From CALMFG01 sp963674805 (lineage in GTDB: Bacteria > Bacillota > Clostridia > Christensenellales > CALMFG01): DNA of 64,000 nucleotides. Position numbers and translations under genes: made by a program. Location: assembly GCA_963674805.2 (NCBI GenBank), contig CAXXNY010000017.1:1-64000 (forward strand), in the 5' to 3' direction. Below, in pieces: positions 17,526 to 25,735 of this stretch (position 1 is the first letter of the stretch; every line of letters starts with the position of its first letter). The notes below the pieces were generated by a model. That model was given only the letters and a program-made list of their open reading frames with translations. It made no database searches and was not told the DNA's origin.

Positions 17526-18405
17526 GCTTAAATTCCTCGGCGACGTGGCGTAAATTGATGGCCCAGTTCAGGGCCAGTGGATCGACGGCAACGACCCGGC
17601 CGCCGATCGCATTGGAGATCTGCCGGGCGTTTTTGGACGAGAACTGGGGTTGCACGAAAACGACTTTGATCCGCTTGGACCGCGCCTGTTCAATCAGTGC
17701 CTTGAGCTGTGCCGGTTTGGGATTTTTGCCTTCGACTTCGATGGGTACCTGATTCAATCCGTAGGTATGGGCGAAAGTTCCCCAGGAGGGATGAAACACC
17801 ATGAAAGACGACCCCTTGAGACCGTTAAAAGACGACCTCAGGTAAGCGTCCAGATCCACGAGTTCAAGGATAAAGGACCGGTAATTGGCTTCATATACCG
17901 AACCGTGGGCCGGGTCAACGGCCTGGAGTGCCGTGAGGATCGATCGGGCCTGCAGCATGACCAGGGGCGGGGAAAGCCAGATGTGCGGATCGAGGCCGCC
18001 CGGGTGGCGGTGGGCTTCCCCGGGGTCACCGTGCGCATGGGAACCGCCATGGGTTGCCATGGGAATCTTCATGATGCCGTGATCGGTGTGAACCACCTGC
18101 ATGTGCGGGTTTATCGCCGTTAACTTTTCCAGCCGGGCGGTTTCAAACTCGATGCCGACGGCAAAATAGAGCACCGCCCGGGACAGGGCCACCATCTGCC
18201 GCGGCTTGGGTTCGTAGGTGTGGGGATCGGCACCGGGTTCCACCAGCACCTGCACATCGACCCGGTCCATGCCAATTTGTTGCACGAAGTAAGCCTGGGG
18301 GGGAATACTGACGAAAACCGGAAGGCGCTCCGCCGCCCACCCGCAGGACAGGAACCCATAAAAAATTGTAAACAAGCAAAATATTGATGCTTTAGAATAA
18401 GCCAT
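17512..18405 (-). CDS. znuA: Zinc/manganese ABC transporter periplasmic binding protein
   Basis: This 297-aa cluster A-I metal-binding protein is exported: hydrophobic signal FCLFTIFYGFLSCGWA, mature part opening with LPVFVSIPPQAYFVQQI. Metal ligands expected in the family are seen as His in DPHTYEPKP (about 61), His in GGLDPHIWLSPP (about 140) and HPSWGTFAHTYG (about 205), with a late Asp in VAVDPL. A His-rich loop (HGGSHAHGDPGEAHRHPGG, about 118-136) is the hallmark of zinc-specific ZnuA proteins, so zinc is favoured. It is the first gene of a six-gene minus-strand operon. A perfect palindrome 50 bp upstream of the start is a likely Zur site. Confidence 0.93.
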   Translation of the reverse strand: MAYSKASIFCLFTIFYGFLSCGWAAERLPVFVSIPPQAYFVQQIGMDRVDVQVLVEPGADPHTYEPKPRQMVALSRAVLYFAVGIEFETARLEKLTAINPHMQVVHTDHGIMKIPMATHGGSHAHGDPGEAHRHPGGLDPHIWLSPPLVMLQARSILTALQAVDPAHGSVYEANYRSFILELVDLDAYLRSSFNGLKGSSFMVFHPSWGTFAHTYGLNQVPIEVEGKNPKPAQLKALIEQARSKRIKVVFVQPQFSSKNARQISNAIGGRVVAVDPLALNWAINLRHVAEEFKHAFK

Positions 18406-18454
18406 GGCCTGTCTCCGGCTCCATTAGGCGTTTTTTCTTCCAGAACAAAAAAGT

Positions 18455-18477
18455 CCAATGCAAATTTATTGCATTGG
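18455..18477. promoter_or_regulatory. Candidate Zur/Fur-family operator upstream of znuA
   Basis: This is a perfect 9-bp inverted repeat, CCAATGCAA and TTGCATTGG, around ATTTA, located 50-72 bp upstream of the znuA start. Its length, symmetry and AT-rich centre suit a Fur-family dimer. It lies in the only spacer of the operon large enough for a promoter. Confidence 0.72.
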
Positions 18478-18549
18478 ATGGGGTTTGGCAAGGCGTGGCT
18501 GGAAAAAATTAAAGGGTCGGGGCACGGCGCGCCATGCCCTTGCGATGGA

Positions 18550-19302
18550 TCAGATAATCCCTGCTTCGGATTTTTTCACCCAGCCGAGCTTGTCCTCGGT
18601 GTAACGGACCAGCAGGTGGGTGTCGGATTCGCGCTCGACGCGGACGCGGGTGCCGGCATGCAGAACGAACAGCTGGGTGGCGGTGTCGCTGAAGCCGGAT
18701 CGGACGGCGGCCTGTTCGGGCAGGATCACGGCATGGCGGATGCGGGTGGTTTCGACATAGTTGAAGGCGGCCGTGGCGCTGAAGATCACGGCCGCAGCGG
18801 TGATCAGGATAACACTGGGTCGCAGGAGTCGCTTTTTGCGGCAGGCCAGAACGGACAGGACGGTCCACAGGACCGCATTGAGGAGGATGGCCGTCCAGCG
18901 AACGGTGGCATGGCTCATCTGGTATTTCCAGAAAAAGAGGATGCGCAGCAGGGGTGATTCCTTTTCTCCCCGTTCATCCTTGGTGAGGGTCAGGGCATAG
19001 TCGTGGTTGAAGCGCAGGTCCGGGTCGTCCGGAATGCGTTTCAGGGCGCGTTCGTACCACAGCAGGGCATGGCCCAGGTCATCGTTTTTCAGGTAGGCGT
19101 TGCCCAGATTGTAAAAGAGTCTGCCATTTTTCACCCCGCCATCGGCGATGCTTTCGAAGGCGTCGATGGCCGCCGGCCAGTCTCCGTTGCGGTAGGCTTC
19201 GGTCCCGTCCATGAAGGTGCGGGCCGTTTCCGACGCCGGGCCGATGGCGAAAAAGGCCATGACCAATGCCATGGCCAGGGGGATGGGCACCCATCGTCTC
19301 AT
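18550..19302 (-). CDS. batE: BatE-like protein: TPR, membrane helices and SH3 domain
   Basis: This 250-aa exported or membrane protein is the last gene of the Bat operon. A signal segment (PLAMALVMAFFAIGPASE) is followed by TPR units (EAYRNGDWPAAIDAFE and GNAYLKNDDLGHALLWYERAL, about 35-100; the latter seen as GNAYLKNDDLGHALLWYE), then two hydrophobic helices near 130-180. A C-terminal bacterial SH3-like domain ends with DTHLLVRYTEDKLGWVKKSE. The start overlaps the batD stop. The Bat system is implicated in stress or aerotolerance in some bacteria, but its molecular role remains unclear. Assignment rests on domain order and neighbours. Confidence 0.85.
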   Translation of the reverse strand: MRRWVPIPLAMALVMAFFAIGPASETARTFMDGTEAYRNGDWPAAIDAFESIADGGVKNGRLFYNLGNAYLKNDDLGHALLWYERALKRIPDDPDLRFNHDYALTLTKDERGEKESPLLRILFFWKYQMSHATVRWTAILLNAVLWTVLSVLACRKKRLLRPSVILITAAAVIFSATAAFNYVETTRIRHAVILPEQAAVRSGFSDTATQLFVLHAGTRVRVERESDTHLLVRYTEDKLGWVKKSEAGII

Positions 19303-21026
19303 CGGGTCAGCCTCCTTACCGCCTGCCGGGTGCGGTCCAGCAGGTCCGCCCGTTTTTCCCTGTCCAGGCTTCCCCCGGAGTAGTTGAAGGATTCGATCGT
19401 TTCCAGCAACCGGGCGGTGCCGGCGGCATCATCGGGATTCCACCCGATGTCCACAAGCCGGTCGCTGGCCTCCGACCAGGTGAGGGCCGCGCCCATGACG
19501 CCCTGCCTGCCGAGGATGGCCGACACCAGCGCCCGGTAGAGCGCCGAGAGAAAGTCGGCATCCGAACTGCCGGCGAGGGCAGCAGTTTTCAAGGCCTCTT
19601 TGGCCCGATCGGCCATGACCCGGCCGGGAGAATCGTCCCTGCGGGTGATCTGCACCACGGCTCTGGCCGCCACAAATCCCAGTACCGGTATGGCTAAAAA
19701 GAGACCGAACCACAGGGGCGGCATGGATCGCGTGGTCTTTATGGCGTCCAGTTCCGTTTTCAGCGGAAGGATATCCCGGTCGGTAAACTCCACACGCTGT
19801 TTCAAAGACGGGGATTGCCCGGGCGTGGCCCGGAACACATCGATGTCGGTCGCTGCCGTGTCGGAAGGGGCGGCGGTCAGGTCGAACGCCGCGGTGGAGA
19901 GGGTCCGATATCCGCCGGTACCGGTGTCAAAATAGGACCAAACGATGGGGTCGATGTGGTATTGGCCCGGCTTTACGGGAACCAGGGCCGTGCGGAATGT
20001 TTTACTTCCCGTGTAGCCGTCCGTTCCCAGTTGGACCTGCACCTCGGGGTTGTCGGCGTAGACCTTAAATTCGTTCGGCGCAGGAATGGCCGGTGCCGGT
20101 GCATCCATGATGTTGCCGCTGCCGCTGATCGTTACGGCCAGTGTGCTGGAATCACCCACGCGGACGTCGGTTTTGTCCAGGCTGGCGGTAATTTCAAACC
20201 GGCCCACCAGACCGGAAAACGCGGTTCCCGGCGGTGTGGCCGGCAGGGCCCGGACCTGAACCGCTATGGGGTCGGTTTCAAGAACGCGGGTGGTCAACTC
20301 GCTTCGCCCGAAAAAAGCGTCCATGCCGGCGAAGGGCCGCGGGCGGCGGTTGCGCTGCAAAAAGCCCGCCTGAAGGACGGCCGGTTCGATATCCAGGGCA
20401 CCGGTTCTCACGGGAACGAGGATGAAGGTCACCTCCGTCACGATGAACTCCCGACCGTTGATCACCGTGCGATAGGAGTTGCGGTCTTCCAATTCCTCGG
20501 CATTGAATCCATCGAACGCCGGGGCCTGGAATTTGGCGTCGGCCACCTGGATGGCATTGAACAGGCGGAACGTGTAGGCGATCTGCTGGCCGATCCACGG
20601 AGAGGGCTCCGAGACGGCGGCCGTCACGTACACATCACGTTTTCCGCTGTCTACCGGCGGTTCCCTGGATACCACGATGCGTATGGGGGTCGTATAGTGG
20701 GTTTTGCCGTCTACCGTTACCGGAATCGCCGGGATGGTCAGGTTGCCGGCCTTTACGGGGATCAGGACATAGTTATGGATCAGCTGCCGGGAGGTCTGGC
20801 CATTGATCATTTTAAAACTGCTGCTGGTTCCCCTCGAGACGGTCTTGAAATCGGTAAGCCGGGAAAGGTCGATGGTGCCCTTGCCGTCTTCGATGATCAC
20901 CTGCATGGCGATGGACTCGCCCACGGTGGCCTGGCTGCGGTCCACCACGGCACGCACGCTGGCGGCCTCGGCATTCACGGCCGCCAACAGACACACTGCC
21001 ATCGCCATGACCAGTTGTCTGATCAT
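19299..21026 (-). CDS. batD: BatD-like protein (oxygen tolerance, beta-sandwich repeats)
   Basis: This 575-aa protein has an N-terminal signal peptide (VMAMAVCLLAAVNAEA) and BatD hallmarks: RAVVDRSQATVGESIAMQV at the mature N-terminus and repeated immunoglobulin-like strands such as PSPWIGQQIAYTFRLFN, and FEITASLDKTDVRVGDSSTL about residue 285. A single transmembrane helix (LWFGLFLAIPVLGFVAARAVV, in part LFLAIPVLGFVAARAVV) near 450 is followed by a cytoplasmic helical region (about 480-575). It overlaps both neighbours by one to four bases. It probably presents a large periplasmic face to the VWA proteins BatA and BatB. Confidence 0.88.
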   Translation of the reverse strand: MIRQLVMAMAVCLLAAVNAEAASVRAVVDRSQATVGESIAMQVIIEDGKGTIDLSRLTDFKTVSRGTSSSFKMINGQTSRQLIHNYVLIPVKAGNLTIPAIPVTVDGKTHYTTPIRIVVSREPPVDSGKRDVYVTAAVSEPSPWIGQQIAYTFRLFNAIQVADAKFQAPAFDGFNAEELEDRNSYRTVINGREFIVTEVTFILVPVRTGALDIEPAVLQAGFLQRNRRPRPFAGMDAFFGRSELTTRVLETDPIAVQVRALPATPPGTAFSGLVGRFEITASLDKTDVRVGDSSTLAVTISGSGNIMDAPAPAIPAPNEFKVYADNPEVQVQLGTDGYTGSKTFRTALVPVKPGQYHIDPIVWSYFDTGTGGYRTLSTAAFDLTAAPSDTAATDIDVFRATPGQSPSLKQRVEFTDRDILPLKTELDAIKTTRSMPPLWFGLFLAIPVLGFVAARAVVQITRRDDSPGRVMADRAKEALKTAALAGSSDADFLSALYRALVSAILGRQGVMGAALTWSEASDRLVDIGWNPDDAAGTARLLETIESFNYSGGSLDREKRADLLDRTRQAVRRLTR

Positions 21027-22825
21027 TACCAGTCCTTCTCCACCGTCCGTTTTCCGGTGGCGGGCATGAGGGCGCGGCCCGGTTGATCCTGCAGGCGGTT
21101 GAGCATCCGTTCGGCCTGCCCGGGGTCGCCAGTCGGCTCGCCCGAAGGACCCGCCTGGGGTGTTTCGGCCGGTTGTTCTTCGTTTTGGGCGGGGTCGGCC
21201 GGGTTTGCCTGCCGGGCCTGCTGTTCGTCCATTTGATCCCCAAATTCGGTGCGTTGCTGCTCCCCGCGGTCCTCCGATGGGTCGTCCCGGGAACCCTCCT
21301 GCTGCTGCTCATCGGCCGATTGCGGATCCTGGGCGCCATCGGATTTGGATTGTTCCTCCTGGCCCTGGTCTTTTTGGTCCCCATTTTTCTGGCCGTCGCC
21401 CGACTGCTGCTGCTGTTTTTGTTGTTCCAGTACTTTTTTTACAAATTCCAGGTTCTCTTTGGCCAGTTTGTCGTCGGGATCAATGGACAGGGCCGCTTCG
21501 TAGTGACCGACGGCTTCTTTTGCATTGCCCTGCCGGAATTCGGTGTTGCCCAGATTGTAAAGCGCTTTATGTTTCAACCCTGTGTCTTCGGTCTCCAATA
21601 CCTGCCGGTAGTGCTCGGCGGCAGCCTCGAAGTTGCCGGTTTTATAATAGGCATCGGCCACATTGTAAAGCATTTGGGGCTGGTCCGGGGATTTAAGCTG
21701 GGCGTCGGTGAAGTGCTTGAGGGCCTGTTCGAACGCTTCCTTTTCATAGGCGGCAATGCCCTCGCGGGTGTCGTTGGCATCGACCGGTGACAGCGGCATC
21801 AGCACCAGCGCAGCCAGCAGCGAAACCACCAAGCCTTTGCGGGCCACAGGCAGCAGCAGCTCGGCCGCCAGGCAGATCAGCGCCAGTGCCAGGGGCCATT
21901 GAAAGCGGTCCTCCCAGACCTGCCTGCGGCCCGAAGCGAGGGTTTCCGCCTGCATCTTACCTCGGATTTCATCGGTGTAGATGGCATCCAGGTCCATGTC
22001 TCCGGCCACCGAGCGAACGTAGGTACCACCCGTCACGACGGCCATTTTCTTGAGGGTGTTTTCATCCAGCCGGGAGAGGACGATCTGGCCGGAGCGGTCT
22101 TTTTTAAAGCCGCCGGCCGGTTCGGGTATGGGCACCCCCTCACTGTCGCCCACGCCGATGCAAAACAGCTTGATTTCTTTTTCTTTTAACGCCTGGGCGG
22201 CTTTGACGGGATCGCCTTCACCGGTATTTTCACCGTCGGTGATCAGGATCACGGCCTTGTCCGAGGCGCTTTTGGGGTCGAAGCTGGTCAACGCCGTTTC
22301 CAGGGCGCCGTTGATATCGGTGCCGCCCACGGGAAGATATTCGGGCGCGAGGGCGTCCAGAAACAGGTTGAAGGCGTCATAGTCGAGGGTCAAGGGGCAT
22401 TGCAGAAATGCGGTGCCAGCAAAGGCCACCAGTCCCACCCGGTCACCTTTGAGCATGGCCAGCAGGTCGAAAACCTCCCGCTTGGCACGTTCCAGGCGGT
22501 CAGGCCGGATGTCGGCGGCGGTCATGGACCGGGAGCAGTCCAGTGCGATGATGATGTCCACGCCCTGCTGACGAATCTCCTGCCAGCGGTAGCCGTATCG
22601 GGGACCGGCCAGGGCCACGGCGATAAAGAGCACCGTGCCCATGAGCAGCACCCCCTTGACCCACCGTCGGCCGCCGACCGTTTCCGGAGCGATAGCGGCA
22701 AGGCCGTGGGCGGAAGCAAAGCGGTGTAAAATCTCACGTCGCCGTCGTGTGCCGTAGAAGATCACCAGCAACAACAGCGGCACGGCCCAGATAAAAAACA
22801 GCATTTCGGTTCTGAAAAACGTCAT
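21026..22825 (-). CDS. batB: BatB/BatC fusion: VWA domain membrane protein with TPR and acidic low-complexity tail
   Basis: This 599-aa protein joins what are separate batB and batC genes elsewhere. Two N-terminal hydrophobic helices precede a von Willebrand A domain with MIDAS motif ALDCSRSMTAADI (about 91). A further helix near 310-340 is followed by TPRs (AAYEKEAFEQALKHF, ADAYYKTGNFEAAAEHYRQV, GNTEFRQGNAKEAVGHYEAA, about 355-450). From about 455 the chain is a Gln/Glu/Asp/Gly-rich disordered tail. The coding start overlaps the batA stop. The fusion frame is clean and well supported on both sides of the junction, unlike the broken genes elsewhere in this window. Confidence 0.88.
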   Translation of the reverse strand: MTFFRTEMLFFIWAVPLLLLVIFYGTRRRREILHRFASAHGLAAIAPETVGGRRWVKGVLLMGTVLFIAVALAGPRYGYRWQEIRQQGVDIIIALDCSRSMTAADIRPDRLERAKREVFDLLAMLKGDRVGLVAFAGTAFLQCPLTLDYDAFNLFLDALAPEYLPVGGTDINGALETALTSFDPKSASDKAVILITDGENTGEGDPVKAAQALKEKEIKLFCIGVGDSEGVPIPEPAGGFKKDRSGQIVLSRLDENTLKKMAVVTGGTYVRSVAGDMDLDAIYTDEIRGKMQAETLASGRRQVWEDRFQWPLALALICLAAELLLPVARKGLVVSLLAALVLMPLSPVDANDTREGIAAYEKEAFEQALKHFTDAQLKSPDQPQMLYNVADAYYKTGNFEAAAEHYRQVLETEDTGLKHKALYNLGNTEFRQGNAKEAVGHYEAALSIDPDDKLAKENLEFVKKVLEQQKQQQQSGDGQKNGDQKDQGQEEQSKSDGAQDPQSADEQQQEGSRDDPSEDRGEQQRTEFGDQMDEQQARQANPADPAQNEEQPAETPQAGPSGEPTGDPGQAERMLNRLQDQPGRALMPATGKRTVEKDW

Positions 22826-23820
22826 GGGATGACCAGGTACCTCGTGTTGCGCAAGATGACATAAAAGGGCAGCAGCACCAGTGCCGGGATCAGGAGCCAG
22901 GGGTAGATCTCCTTATATTCGGCAAAGATGTCCACCTTTACCTCGGTGGTCTCCATGGCATCGATGGTATCATAGATCTGCTGCAGCCCCTCCAGGTTTT
23001 CGGCCCGGAAATAGAGCCCGCCGGTCTTGTCGGCAATGGCCTGCAGGGTCGTTTCGTCGATATTCACCTGCTGGTAGACATAGCGTTCGCCGAACAGGGG
23101 ATCCTTGATCAAAAAGGGCGCTTTGCCCCGGCTGCCCACCCCGATGGTGTAGATCTTGACCTTTTTCTGCACGGCGATTTCACCGGCCGTGTCCGGCGAA
23201 AGTTCACCGGCATTGCTCTGGCCGTCGGTGATCAGGATGATGATGTTGGATGTGCTCTCGATGTCGGTCAGTCGTTTCAAGGCGATGCCGATGGCATCAC
23301 CGATGGCCGTGCTTTTGCCGGCGGCACCGATCTCCAGGCGGTCCAGAATGCTGACCATCGTGTTGTAATCGCGGGTCAGGGGAAGCTGCGTGTAGGCATG
23401 GGTCCCGAAAACCACCATGCCGATACGGTCGCCACTGCGTCCGGCCACGAAATCCTGAACCACACCCTTGACCGCCTCCAGCCGGTTGACAACCCGTCCT
23501 TTCTTCTTGAAATCGAGGGCGGCCATGCTTTCGGACAGGTCCAGGGCCAGCACGATGTTGACGCCTTCGGTGAGCACTTCCGTGCGCTCGGTGCCCCACT
23601 GGGGCCGGGCCAGTGCCACCACCATCAGGCAAAATGCCGCGTATTTTATGGCGGGTACGAGCTGGCGCAGCCGCAGCGCCGGGGAGGCCGGAATGCCTGC
23701 GGCGGGAAACAGGGCACTGCTGGCCATGGCCGGCGCCCGGTGCCGCCGGAAGCGATACCAGAGCATGGCCGGCAGCAGCAGCAGGAGCAGGAGAAAATAG
23801 GGAGATGCGAAACGAAACAT
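22822..23820 (-). CDS. batA: BatA-like VWA domain membrane protein
   Basis: This 332-aa protein has an N-terminal hydrophobic pair (SPYFLLLLLLLPAMLWYRF and YAAFCLMVVALARPQWG), a VWA domain with intact MIDAS (ALDLSESMAALDF, about 92; TDGQSNAGELSPD, about 200) and a C-terminal membrane helix. GDRIGMVVFGTHAYTQLPLT is the conserved mid-domain strand. In this family VWA proteins bind partners through a metal ion and act with MoxR ATPases. Its stop overlaps the batBC start, which supports a joint complex. Confidence 0.9.
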   Translation of the reverse strand: MFRFASPYFLLLLLLLPAMLWYRFRRHRAPAMASSALFPAAGIPASPALRLRQLVPAIKYAAFCLMVVALARPQWGTERTEVLTEGVNIVLALDLSESMAALDFKKKGRVVNRLEAVKGVVQDFVAGRSGDRIGMVVFGTHAYTQLPLTRDYNTMVSILDRLEIGAAGKSTAIGDAIGIALKRLTDIESTSNIIILITDGQSNAGELSPDTAGEIAVQKKVKIYTIGVGSRGKAPFLIKDPLFGERYVYQQVNIDETTLQAIADKTGGLYFRAENLEGLQQIYDTIDAMETTEVKVDIFAEYKEIYPWLLIPALVLLPFYVILRNTRYLVIP

Positions 23821-23916
23821 AGGCTTATTAAATCACAATAATCAATATTCAAACCTCAAATTCCAGACAAGAGCATGCGATGATCCTGTTTTCTTTTGGA
23901 TATTGGGAGTTGGAAT

Positions 23917-24732
23917 TTATTTGACATTTGGGATTTGTTTTTCGGAATTTCCATCGTCTGGGGGGATCACAATATGTTGTTCTCCCTTATTTTCCTCTTC
24001 GCCCGCCAAAGTGGTCTTTCGCACAAATTCCCGGGCAAAAAAAAGATCGGTTTCCATCTGTTTTTCCAATACGGTTTCACCGCCGAACTTCACCGGATCC
24101 ATGCTCCGGCAAAGACTCCTGAGGCGCTGGGCCAGGTCGTTGTCCATCTCCAATCCCTCGATGCAGGGCAGGAACTCCTCGGTGGTCATCTCCGGTGCGC
24201 CCACGGCAAACCGGCCGAACACGTATTGCCGCAAGATGGCCGACAGGCGAAAATAAAAGGTTTTGCCGTCCAGCCGCCGGACATCTGAAATTCCATCCAG
24301 GGCGCGCATGGCTGTCATCTCAGGGGGGAGTTCGGGAACGATGGTTTCTATGGTGCGTTCTTTTTTGTATTTTTTCCACAACCACCAGGCCAGAGCCAAA
24401 AGAGCCATCACTCCCAGGGCGATCAGAACCGGGATCAGCCAGGGAGCATTGATCCCCACAGGAATCGGCGGCAGGATGTCGTGGATGTCGGTCATGGGCG
24501 CCGGCACATCGGGAGGGGCCGATTCAGCTGCCGTTGGTGGTCCGGCAGGGGCCGCTGTCTCCTCGCTCATCACCCCCGCCACTTGAATGAAAGTCACCAA
24601 TAAGAAAACCATCCCTATAAAATAGAATTTACGACCATGGTTTTGGCAAAGCCAGGGTGAGGAAGCGGTATTAAAAATACCGCGACGACCGGTAACGCAG
24701 TCTAAAATCATTGTCGTGAATTCAATCTTCAT
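23917..24732 (-). CDS. DUF4381-like single-pass membrane protein of the Bat operon
   Basis: This 271-aa protein has a possible signal segment (FYFIGMVFLLVTFIQVAG), a Pro/Ala-rich linker (ETAAPAGPPTAAESAPP), one clear transmembrane helix (LIPVLIALGVMALLALAWWLW, in part VLIALGVMALLALAWWLW, about 95-115) and a cytoplasmic helical domain (KTFYFRLSAILRQYVFGRF, about 165-183). DUF4381 members sit between DUF58 and VWA genes in many Bat operons, as here. The first ~37 residues look unlike the family and the true start may be the internal ATG before VFLLVTF; the overlap with the DUF58 stop favours the longer start. The last codons run into a repeated AT-rich motif. Confidence 0.78.
   Translation of the reverse strand: MKIEFTTMILDCVTGRRGIFNTASSPWLCQNHGRKFYFIGMVFLLVTFIQVAGVMSEETAAPAGPPTAAESAPPDVPAPMTDIHDILPPIPVGINAPWLIPVLIALGVMALLALAWWLWKKYKKERTIETIVPELPPEMTAMRALDGISDVRRLDGKTFYFRLSAILRQYVFGRFAVGAPEMTTEEFLPCIEGLEMDNDLAQRLRSLCRSMDPVKFGGETVLEKQMETDLFFAREFVRKTTLAGEEENKGEQHIVIPPDDGNSEKQIPNVK
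23921..23937. repeat. Short repeated motif TTGACATTTGGGATTTG, copy 1
   Basis: GACATTTGG(G/A)ATTT here matches, in reverse orientation, the stretch at 25638-25665. Both copies lie at gene ends inside the moxR-bat operon; this one overlaps the last codons of the DUF4381 gene. Confidence 0.4.
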
Positions 24733-25619
24733 CGCCGCCGTCGCTCCCGGTATCTGAAATAACCGACCAGGGCCTCGGCCGCATCGCCGTCCGTGGGCAT
24801 CTCGATGCAGTCCATGTCCATGGCTTTGTGGGTTTGCAGAACCCGCTCGTGAACCGCCAGCCGACTGGCCCGATAGCGTTCACGGGTGGCCCGATCCGAC
24901 GCGTCCAGGTAACGCAGGTCCCCGTTTTCCAGGTCTTGAAAAGCAACGATGCCACCATCGGGCAGTCGAAATTCTCCGGGATCGGAGACCAGTACGCTGA
25001 TCAGTTCATGTTTTCTGGCGGCCGACCGGATGCGCAGGGTGGTGGCCCGGCCGAAATCTTCGGTGAGAAAATCGGAAACCAGAAAGGCCACCGTGCGCTT
25101 GCGGCACACCCGGGCCAGAAAATCCACGGCTTCGACGATATCGGTTCCCGTATGCTCAGGCTGGAAAGTAAAGATTTCGCGGATGAGCCGCCACACGTGG
25201 GCCGATCCTTTTTTAGGCGGAATGTAGCGCTCCACCTGATCGGTGAACAAAATAGCACCGGCCTTGTCATTGTTGCGGATGGCATTGAAGGCCAGGATGG
25301 CGGCGATTTCCGCAGTGGTTTCCCGCTTGATGCTTTCCGTCGTGCCAAAGCGACCGGAAGCGCTCATGTCCACCAGGAGCATGACCACCTGCTCCCGTTC
25401 CTCCCGGTAGCGTTTGATGAACGGTTTGCCCATGCGGGCCGACACCTTCCAGTCGATGCTCTTCACGTCGTCACCGGCGGCGTATTCACGCACCTCTTCG
25501 AACTCGATGCCCGACCCCCGGAAGACCGATCGATACTGCCCGGCCATCAGCGTATTGACCATACGGCCGGTTTTGATGTGCACTTTCTTTATTTTTTTGA
25601 TGATGTCTGGGGAGAGCAT
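24729..25619 (-). CDS. DUF58 domain protein
   Basis: This is a ~296-aa soluble protein. I place the start at ATG 25619 (MLSPDIIKKIKKV) because the family begins with this helix; an ATG at 25661 would add 14 residues encoded by a repeat-like stretch. Family features: RGSGIEFEEVREYAAGDD near 35 and SIDWKVSARMGKPFIKRY near 58, then a VWA-like fold with VDMSASGRFG near 85. DUF58 proteins are regularly encoded beside MoxR ATPases and VWA proteins and are thought to be MoxR targets or partners. It overlaps the DUF4381 gene by four bases. Confidence 0.9.
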   Translation of the reverse strand: MLSPDIIKKIKKVHIKTGRMVNTLMAGQYRSVFRGSGIEFEEVREYAAGDDVKSIDWKVSARMGKPFIKRYREEREQVVMLLVDMSASGRFGTTESIKRETTAEIAAILAFNAIRNNDKAGAILFTDQVERYIPPKKGSAHVWRLIREIFTFQPEHTGTDIVEAVDFLARVCRKRTVAFLVSDFLTEDFGRATTLRIRSAARKHELISVLVSDPGEFRLPDGGIVAFQDLENGDLRYLDASDRATRERYRASRLAVHERVLQTHKAMDMDCIEMPTDGDAAEALVGYFRYRERRRR

Positions 25620-25637
25620 AATTGTCGCTGGCGCTGG

Positions 25638-25665
25638 AAAATTCCAAATGTCGAAATTCAAATGC
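25638..25665. repeat. Short repeated motif, copy 2 (inverted relative to 23921)
   Basis: AAATTCCAAATGTCGAAATT is the reverse complement of an AATTTCGACATTTGGAATTT type sequence. It lies in the moxR-DUF58 spacer and shares GACATTTGG(A/G)ATTT with copy 1. Confidence 0.4.
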
Positions 25666-25735
25666 CAATTGAAGGGTTATAATCGTTTGTATTTAAAACT
25701 ATACCGGTTACCTTTTCTGAACTCTGAACCCTGCT

